Shown: positions 1-4,098 of the stretch, in pieces
How positions within the stretch are numbered: the stretch's first letter is position 1
Layout of the letters: each line of letters begins with the position of its first letter
Assembly: GCA_023457875.1 (NCBI GenBank)
Contig: JAEXBC010000488.1
Span: forward strand, 1 to 5,907
Direction: 5' to 3'
DNA length: 5,907 nt
Origin: Bacillota bacterium
GTDB lineage: Bacteria > Bacillota > Clostridia > Lachnospirales > Cellulosilyticaceae
Notes under the pieces: model-generated
The model's input: the letters and a program-made list of their open reading frames with translations, nothing else
What the model was told of the DNA's origin: nothing
The model's database searches: none
Made by a program: the position numbers and the translations under genes

Positions 1-562
1 CACTATCTATAAATAAACTGATGTTTTCTAACAAGAGGCAGTCAATTCCCTCAAGTTGTAATAAAACTTCCTTTGCCTTTTCAAAATGATTCATTGTAAT
101 ATATAATTCTACAATATTTAGGATAATTTTAACCTTACGTACTTGATCATCTCTTTCCTCAGCTTGCTGCAAGCCTTCTCCTGCATATACAATGGCTTTT
201 TCAAACCACCCCTTCTTCATATAGGCTAAAATGAGAAAATGATATATTTTTATATACTCTGCTTCCTCCTCTTCAAGCTCACTGATTTTCATCTGTTCAT
301 AGACTAATGAACATGCTTCAATGACCTCATTATACCTTCCAGAAACTAAATAATACTCCTGTTTGAGTAAGAAAAGAGACACATAGGCTCTTTTATTTTC
401 CTGCTTAGTAGCAAGCTCCATTGCCTTTGTTATGGCTTCTATAAGTTCATCCGTGTTTTCTCTCCATTTTCTAGATACTAAGGTAATAAAGTAGTCTATA
501 TGGATAGGATTCTTTTTTATCTCTTCAAGCTGCTCTTGTAATTTTACTTTCTCTATGTTCAA
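1..562 (-). CDS. TPR-repeat protein, N-terminal part (partial, runs off left edge)
   Basis: The minus-strand frame is open from about position 565 to the window edge, giving 187 residues with no stop; the C-terminus is missing. The product is helical and charged, with no signal peptide or membrane segment, so probably cytosolic. Three stretches fit the 34-residue tetratricopeptide pattern: about 58-91, 102-136 (with L..AY...G.....A) and 142-175 (LY...NHFEKA). TPRs are protein-protein interaction scaffolds. In clostridia such an N-terminal TPR block often precedes a GGDEF diguanylate cyclase, a kinase or a regulatory domain, but which applies here cannot be seen. The start is uncertain. There is no in-frame ATG until residue 48. 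I chose TTG at 562, but the Shine-Dalgarno-like GAGGTG (568-563) directly abuts it; GTG at 565 or a rare ATA at 556 are alternatives. The gene probably has its own promoter and follows a candidate RNA gene on the same strand. Confidence 0.8.
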   Translation of the reverse strand, partial: MNIEKVKLQEQLEEIKKNPIHIDYFITLVSRKWRENTDELIEAITKAMELATKQENKRAYVSLFLLKQEYYLVSGRYNEVIEACSLVYEQMKISELEEEEAEYIKIYHFLILAYMKKGWFEKAIVYAGEGLQQAEERDDQVRKVKIILNIVELYITMNHFEKAKEVLLQLEGIDCLLLENISLFIDS

Positions 563-593
563 CACCTCATTTCAGATACCATTCATGATTGTT

Positions 594-622
594 ACTATAA
601 ATTTTATACTATTTTTCATCAA
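594..622 (-). promoter_or_regulatory. Putative sigma-A promoter of the TPR gene
   Basis: On the minus strand TTGATG (622-617) is followed by a 17-base spacer and TATAGT (599-594), about 32 bases before the coding start. Spacing is ideal and both boxes match the housekeeping consensus at most positions. It lies just downstream of the 673-708 terminator, which fits a separate transcription unit. AT-rich sequence gives chance matches, so this is a prediction. Confidence 0.4.
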
Positions 623-672
623 AAAGATACACTAAGTACTAATATCTATTTGAATTTTTGGTATAATTTCGC

Positions 673-708
673 AAAAAAAACGAGGGCTTTTGTGTGCCCT
701 CGCTTTTT
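673..708 (-). terminator. Strong intrinsic terminator with no coding gene in front of it
   Basis: A perfect 7-bp stem pairs 702-696 (CGAGGGC) with 687-681 (GCCCTCG) around an 8-base loop. On the minus strand it is followed by eight T (680-673); on the plus strand it is followed by CTTTTT, so it could act both ways but is better on the minus strand. It lies between two divergent genes, so neither protein gene needs it. It most likely ends a non-coding transcript coming from the right; an attenuator is a less likely alternative because the TPR gene appears to have its own promoter downstream. Confidence 0.8.
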
Positions 709-840
709 ACCCAAGATAAAATTAAGTTCCTGCAATTTGTAGATTACTCGAAACTAAGTTTTAACTAGGGTGTATTAGGTTTTGATAACTCTGTTAAACG
801 ATTTGGCTAATGCACTTCATTCTCCAAGGGTACCATCTCC
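673..840 (-). ncRNA. Candidate structured small RNA (about 168 nt), family unknown
   Basis: Inferred from four things seen in sequence: the strong terminator at its 3' end; a promoter-like sequence just upstream (875-846, minus); GC of about 36% for 709-840 against about 22% for 841-1080 by hand count; and the lack of any sustained reading frame. Folded by hand, the transcript gives a rod: 832-828 (TACCC) pairs with 712-708 (GGGTA), AAG-TGCA pairs with TGCA-(bulge)-CTT further in, then TTTAAC pairs with GTTAAA near the apex, with a larger asymmetric bubble on the 3' side. A rod with a central bubble and a terminator recalls 6S RNA in general shape only. I do not recognise conserved 6S, SRP, RNase P or riboswitch sequence motifs. 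Precise ends are estimates. Confidence 0.4.
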
Positions 841-845
841 TAACG

Positions 846-875
846 TTTATACAAAAGATATCATCTTCTTTTCAG
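846..875 (-). promoter_or_regulatory. Putative promoter of the candidate small RNA
   Basis: On the minus strand CTGAAA (875-870) and TATAAA (851-846) are separated by 18 bases, placing a transcription start near 840-838, at the edge of the higher-GC block. The -35 box matches consensus at 4 of 6 positions and the -10 at 5 of 6. One arm of an 8-bp inverted repeat (850-857) touches the -10 box. Confidence 0.3.
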
Positions 876-955
876 ATAGACCACACCTTTTGTATGATAT
901 TATTATGTATCATTTATGCTATTTTATACGTTAAAATGAAAATCTTTTATCCACC

Positions 956-984
956 TTGCTTATACACCTTAAATAGCTTAGAAT
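956..984 (+). promoter_or_regulatory. Putative promoter of the AI-2E transporter gene
   Basis: TTGCTT (956-961) and TAGAAT (979-984) are separated by 17 bases. The -10 matches consensus at 5 of 6 positions; the -35 keeps only TTG. Transcription from here would give a 5' leader of about 115 nt containing the tandem repeat. Other AT-rich matches closer to the gene cannot be excluded. Confidence 0.3.
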
Positions 985-1074
985 ATAGAAGATTCAATAT
1001 TAAAAGTTTGGTATAGAAGATTTATATAGAAAATAATATTAAAAATTTATACGAAAGATAATGTTAGAGATTTA
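984..1074 (+). repeat. Degenerate tandem repeat of about 25 bases in the transporter leader
   Basis: Successive units begin TATAGAA or TACGAAA and end near TTTA or TTTGG: 984-1011 (28 bases), 1012-1024 (short, 13), 1025-1049 (25) and 1050-1074 (25). The last two full units agree at 18 of 25 positions and all seven differences are transitions. Part of the similarity may reflect extreme AT richness, but the ordered repetition of purine and pyrimidine blocks argues for tandem duplication followed by decay. Confidence 0.45.
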
Positions 1075-1093
1075 TATTAAAGCTTATTATTGG

Positions 1094-1099
1094 AAGGAG
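1094..1099 (+). promoter_or_regulatory. Ribosome binding site deciding the transporter start
   Basis: AAGGAG lies 5 bases before ATG at 1105. This selects the ATG over the in-frame upstream TTG at 1090, because the Shine-Dalgarno would fall inside the coding region if TTG were used. Confidence 0.85.
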
Positions 1100-1104
1100 C
1101 TATT

Positions 1105-2292
1105 ATGAATAAATATAAAAAACCTGTTTTTTTAGTTACATATGGCCTTTTACTTTACTTTTTCTTATTAAGACTTGAGTTTTTTTCTAGCTTTATAGGG
1201 AATTTCATTAGCCTGATTACGCCTTTTATTTGGGGATTTGCGCTAGCTTATATTCTCAATATTCCCTATCAATTCTTTCTTACAAAGCTGTTTCACGCTG
1301 ATGTACAAAAAAGAAGCTATCGTACGAAGCAAACACTTTCCTTAGTGCTTTCATATGTGCTCTTTTTTCTAGTCATTGGCCTATTCTTTGCGCTACTTAT
1401 CCCTCAGCTTAATGACAGCATTAATATCTTTATCGCTAACTCAAATAACTACACAGTCACCTTGCAAAACTTTATGACGGGCTTAGTGGAACGCTTAAAA
1501 TTAGAGCCTTCTATTTGGCGTGAAATCGAAAACACTCTATCTTCCTTGACAGATATGCTGATGAGCTTCTTTAAGAACTCATTGCCTTCTTTACTTGGTT
1601 TTATCACGGCCACAGCCTCTAGCTTAATCAATATATTGGCTACCTTATTTATTTCCATGTATTTCTTAGCAAGCAAGGAGTCATTAATGTCTCTTGTGTC
1701 TCGATCTGTCAATGCCTTTGCTTCACCAAAGGTAAAAATGCATCTAAAGCATATCTTAGAAGTAACCAATCAAACCTTTAGAGGTTTTATCATTGGGCAG
1801 CTTACTGATGCCTTTATTATTGGTCTGATTACTTTTATTTGTTCTAGCATCTTCCAGTTCCCTTATCCTATTCTTTTAGGCTTCTTGGCTGGTGTAACCA
1901 ATGTCATTCCAGTAGTTGGGCCATTAATTGGTGCTGTTCCTTGCGTTCTCATCATCTTGATGGTACAACCTGCTAAGGCACTATGGTACATTATCTTTAT
2001 TACCATTTTACAGCAAATTGACGGCAATGTGATTTGCCCTAAGATAGTAGGCGACTCAACTGGACTAGATGGTTTATGGATTTTGTTCGCCGTAATCGTC
2101 GGCGGCGGCTTCTTTGGTATCGTAGGCTGTCTTCTTGCAGTTCCTGTTTGTGCCATTGCGCTAAAGCTTTATGAGGAACTGTTGAGTAAAAAACTTGCGC
2201 CAAGTGCGCCTGTATCTCGTCAGGAAACTGCCCCCACCCAGAACTCTGAGCGGCGAAGACGCCCCAATAATCAAAATACTAGAACCCACTAG
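1105..2292 (+). CDS. AI-2E family transporter (PerM/TqsA/YdiK-like membrane protein)
   Basis: This is a 395-residue polytopic inner-membrane protein, a typical length for the AI-2E (UPF0118) family. Hydrophobic segments lie near 7-23, 31-52, 77-99, 165-188, 227-248, 253-287 (probably two passes), 293-303 and 325-352, with a soluble loop around 100-160. Family hallmarks are visible: NVIPVVGP at 266-273, the segment 303-316 with Q-I-D-G-N-V-I-x-P-K-I-x-G, and a glycine-rich GGGFFGIVG at 333-341. E. coli TqsA of this family affects autoinducer-2 export and other members act as sodium/proton antiporters, so the substrate here cannot be assigned; an autoinducer role should not be assumed. The last 30 residues (366-395) form a Pro/Gln/Arg-rich tail with four consecutive arginines (383-386), probably cytosolic. 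It is transcribed alone, divergent from the TPR gene, and ends at a strong terminator. Confidence 0.93.
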   Translation: MNKYKKPVFLVTYGLLLYFFLLRLEFFSSFIGNFISLITPFIWGFALAYILNIPYQFFLTKLFHADVQKRSYRTKQTLSLVLSYVLFFLVIGLFFALLIPQLNDSINIFIANSNNYTVTLQNFMTGLVERLKLEPSIWREIENTLSSLTDMLMSFFKNSLPSLLGFITATASSLINILATLFISMYFLASKESLMSLVSRSVNAFASPKVKMHLKHILEVTNQTFRGFIIGQLTDAFIIGLITFICSSIFQFPYPILLGFLAGVTNVIPVVGPLIGAVPCVLIILMVQPAKALWYIIFITILQQIDGNVICPKIVGDSTGLDGLWILFAVIVGGGFFGIVGCLLAVPVCAIALKLYEELLSKKLAPSAPVSRQETAPTQNSERRRRPNNQNTRTH

Positions 2293-2316
2293 TTTTACCT
2301 AACTTTTCTTGTATAT

Positions 2317-2353
2317 AAAAACAAGGTAGTAACATTTCCTACCTTGTTTTTTT
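2317..2353. terminator. Bidirectional intrinsic terminator between convergent genes
   Basis: A 13-bp perfect stem pairs 2317-2329 with 2339-2351 around a 9-base loop. The plus strand ends in seven T (2347-2353) and the minus strand in five T. It sits 25 bases after the transporter stop and 72 bases after the M48 peptidase stop, so it can serve both genes. The remainder of the gap to 2424 holds nothing else that I recognise. Confidence 0.9.
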
Positions 2354-2424
2354 GTGCTTCCAATATACTGCTTAATAACATTTTATTGTTTTTTCATAGC
2401 CTACTATCCATTTGCGATTATCTT

Positions 2425-3723
2425 TTAGTGCGCTTTTCTCCGACTTAAGATTCCATCATATTCCCCTTGTTTAAACCAAAGATTAAGCTCTTTTGCACGT
2501 AATACTGTCCATGGATGGGTTTGATATAAGGTGCTTAATACCTTTACTACCTTATTATAGGCCTCGGTATCTAGGCTCTCAAATTGCTCTACCTGTTTTA
2601 AGAAATCTTCTTCATTCATGGTATCATAGAACTTAGGCGGATAACCTGCACATTTCATTAATGCTGATATTGCCACCTTATGATCTTGGCAAACCAATAA
2701 GCCTGCCCGATCCGCTGTAAGCTCAGATTTTCTATACCAATTATATAGGGAAATCTGAAGACCAATGCTAATGATGCCTCCTATTCCCAACGTCATTTGA
2801 GAAGCAATTTCCGCAAGATAAGGGAGGGCTTGTCCCATCATATGATACATTAAATGCTGGCTTTTAATATGCCCTACCTCGTGTCCTATAATAAACAATA
2901 ATTCCTCATAAGTTAACAGACTTAAACTACCTGCATTTAATATGATAATAGGATTCTCTATACCAGTGGTGCACGCATTCACTGAGAAGCCTTGTTGAAT
3001 ATAAATTTCAGGCATTTTTTCCACTTGAAGAATACGACAAGCAGTCTCCACTGCCTTATAGACAAAAGGTATATTTTGCTTAGTCACTCTAATATTGCTC
3101 CCTGTGTATTGTACCTTGATAAAACGTTCAATATCATACTCCACAAATAGCTTAAAGGGTTTCTCCAGCATGGCATTTCCGCGAAGGGCCTCTAATAGTT
3201 TATGATCCTCTGGATGCTCATATTCTAGGGCACTTAATGCCGTAAGCACCACTCTTTCGCCCTTGCTCTCTCCTAGTCTATTGTTCACAAGCAAGTCTTC
3301 AATTTGTTTTTCTAAAAACAACTGTATGTACTGGGGTGTATCAATGAGATAGGCTAGAACGGATACGCCTTGCTTTTCAAAGTGCTTCTTGATGTAGGCC
3401 ATTCGCTCCTGCGTCCATACACTTTGTATATATCCTCTCACCTTTTCATCAATTTCTAGTACGGGCATCCACTGCTGCATATAAGCGGGTACTTGCCTTT
3501 CATCCCTCAACCTATAGTATAGATAGCCATAGCTAAACAAAAGCAGCTTCTGGGCTTTTGAAAGTTGTTTACAAAGAATAGTAGCATCAAACTGCTCATT
3601 AATCACTGTATTCAAGGATAACCCCTCAAAGCTTGCTTTGTTTTTAATACACTCCAAAAGAATAGGTCTGTCTTCAGATAATATTACCTTATATAAGATA
3701 CACAAAAAACCATATGCATTCAT
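2425..3723 (-). CDS. M48 family zinc metallopeptidase
   Basis: The product has 432 residues. The zinc site is complete: HEVGH at 281-285 (two His ligands and the catalytic Glu282), followed by R-K-S-E-L-T-A-D at 331-338, supplying Glu334 as third ligand in the family's ExxxD arrangement. A TLYQTHPWTVLRAKEL segment at 398-413 matches the conserved THP...R...L end of M48 domains. The catalytic domain therefore spans about 205-415. Residues 1-200 are helical-looking and match no domain I recognise. No signal peptide or HtpX-like four-helix membrane architecture is seen; only a weak hydrophobic stretch (303-326) lies between the zinc motifs, so the enzyme is probably soluble or peripherally membrane-bound. 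Substrate is unknown. I chose ATG at 3723, preceded by a GGGGG Shine-Dalgarno; ATG at 3756 is in frame but lacks one and would overlap the upstream gene. It is second gene of a two-gene operon. Confidence 0.93.
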   Translation of the reverse strand: MNAYGFLCILYKVILSEDRPILLECIKNKASFEGLSLNTVINEQFDATILCKQLSKAQKLLLFSYGYLYYRLRDERQVPAYMQQWMPVLEIDEKVRGYIQSVWTQERMAYIKKHFEKQGVSVLAYLIDTPQYIQLFLEKQIEDLLVNNRLGESKGERVVLTALSALEYEHPEDHKLLEALRGNAMLEKPFKLFVEYDIERFIKVQYTGSNIRVTKQNIPFVYKAVETACRILQVEKMPEIYIQQGFSVNACTTGIENPIIILNAGSLSLLTYEELLFIIGHEVGHIKSQHLMYHMMGQALPYLAEIASQMTLGIGGIISIGLQISLYNWYRKSELTADRAGLLVCQDHKVAISALMKCAGYPPKFYDTMNEEDFLKQVEQFESLDTEAYNKVVKVLSTLYQTHPWTVLRAKELNLWFKQGEYDGILSRRKAH

Positions 3724-3732
3724 TATTCTTTT

Positions 3733-3738
3733 CCCCCT
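3733..3738 (-). promoter_or_regulatory. Ribosome binding site of the M48 gene, overlapping the upstream stop codon
   Basis: AGGGGG on the minus strand (3738-3733) ends 9 bases before ATG at 3723 and shares bases with the TAG stop (3739-3737) of the 72-residue gene. This supports the 3723 start and suggests translational coupling of the two genes. Confidence 0.75.
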
Positions 3739-3955
3739 ACCAAGTCCATGGTCCAAAGCCAGATGACAATGGTGCTATTTTTACTTTAGGCTTTTCCTCT
3801 TGGGTTACATGATTACTCACATCCCAAGCCAAATCCTCCACAAGAAAATTCATTTCTCCCTTTTTCGATAACCCAAAAAGTTTCTCCCTATCTAATGCTT
3901 CTTGTTTTTCTTCCATCGTTTCATCTATTTTTATAAGGTGTTCAAATATATCCAT
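3737..3955 (-). CDS. Small acidic protein of unknown function, operon partner of the M48 peptidase
   Basis: This 72-residue product resembles no family I recognise. Support for a real gene: ATG preceded by GGAGG at 3964-3960 (spacing 4, slightly short), an extended -10 promoter just upstream, and a stop overlapping the ribosome binding site of the next gene. The protein is acidic (15 Asp/Glu against 9 Lys/Arg) and has no cysteine, signal peptide or membrane segment, so likely cytosolic. Residues 1-28 look like a charged amphipathic helix. The C-terminal segment (60-72) is unlike the rest: small and flexible, ending in GFGPWTW with two tryptophans. By position it could be a partner, substrate or regulator of the peptidase, but this is inference from gene order only. 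Confidence 0.75.
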   Translation of the reverse strand: MDIFEHLIKIDETMEEKQEALDREKLFGLSKKGEMNFLVEDLAWDVSNHVTQEEKPKVKIAPLSSGFGPWTW

Positions 3956-3981
3956 TTTTCCTCCAACTTTCGTTTTTCTTT

Positions 3982-4009
3982 ATTTTATCACAACATTGCA
4001 GGTTTGTAA
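3982..4009 (-). promoter_or_regulatory. Putative extended -10 promoter of the small-protein/M48 operon
   Basis: On the minus strand TTACAA (4009-4004), a 16-base spacer and TAAAAT (3987-3982) are present, with TG one base before the -10 box, the extended -10 pattern. The predicted transcript starts near 3976, about 20 bases before the small gene's ATG. It lies just downstream of the hairpin at 4019-4060, consistent with an independent operon. Confidence 0.5.
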
Positions 4010-4018
4010 GGGGTAACC

Positions 4019-4060
4019 ACAATAAAACTGCTCAGCATAATAACCAAGCAGTTTTATTGT
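4019..4060 (-). terminator. Long hairpin, probable terminator of the SpoIID/LytB gene
   Basis: A 14-bp perfect stem pairs 4019-4032 with 4047-4060 around a 14-base loop. It lies 39 bases after the stop of the SpoIID/LytB gene. The GC part is short (ACTGCT/AGCAGT) and the T tract on the minus strand (TTTTATT) lies within the stem rather than after it, so termination may be moderate. An alternative is an RNA-stabilising 3' hairpin. Confidence 0.55.
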
Positions 4061-4098
4061 TGGATATGTTTACCGAGCACTTTGTACACTAACAGACT

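Larger units (their letters stand above)
841..1089. other. AT-rich intergenic spacer with crossing inverted repeats
   Basis: No coding gene is supported here: the only open frame (810-1016, plus) lacks a ribosome binding site and resembles no protein I know. Two perfect inverted repeats are present: TACAAAAG at 850-857 with CTTTTGTA at 887-894, and ATATCAT at 858-864 with ATGATAT at 894-900. Their order means that the two stems cross rather than nest. The right half holds the likely transporter promoter and a degenerate tandem repeat. Confidence 0.5.

Noticed and set aside
673..708. Terminator hairpin as the end of a riboswitch controlling the TPR gene
   Set aside because: No aptamer motif recognised, and a well-spaced promoter (622-594) lies downstream of the hairpin, so the TPR gene does not need read-through; kept only as an alternative.
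670..838. Minus-strand peptide traces (MVPLENEVH and following) suggesting a decayed gene
   Set aside because: All three frames are broken by several stops within 170 bases and no protein family is recognised; a structured RNA explains the composition and terminator better.
810..1016. 68-codon plus-strand open frame
   Set aside because: No ribosome binding site, AT-driven composition, no recognisable protein, and it overlaps the candidate RNA promoter and the transporter promoter region.
1090..1104. TTG start five codons upstream for the transporter
   Set aside because: The only Shine-Dalgarno (1094-1099) would lie inside the extended coding region; ATG at 1105 has it at proper spacing.
1449..1769. 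106-codon minus-strand open frame
   Set aside because: Lies wholly inside the transporter gene on the opposite strand; the sense frame encodes conserved AI-2E sequence, so this is a shadow.
1863..2156. 97-codon minus-strand open frame
   Set aside because: Antisense shadow of the most conserved part of the transporter gene (NVIPVVGP to GGGFFG).
3724..3756. Eleven-codon N-terminal extension of the M48 peptidase
   Set aside because: No Shine-Dalgarno before ATG 3756 and it overlaps the 72-residue gene; ATG 3723 has a G-rich site 9 bases upstream.
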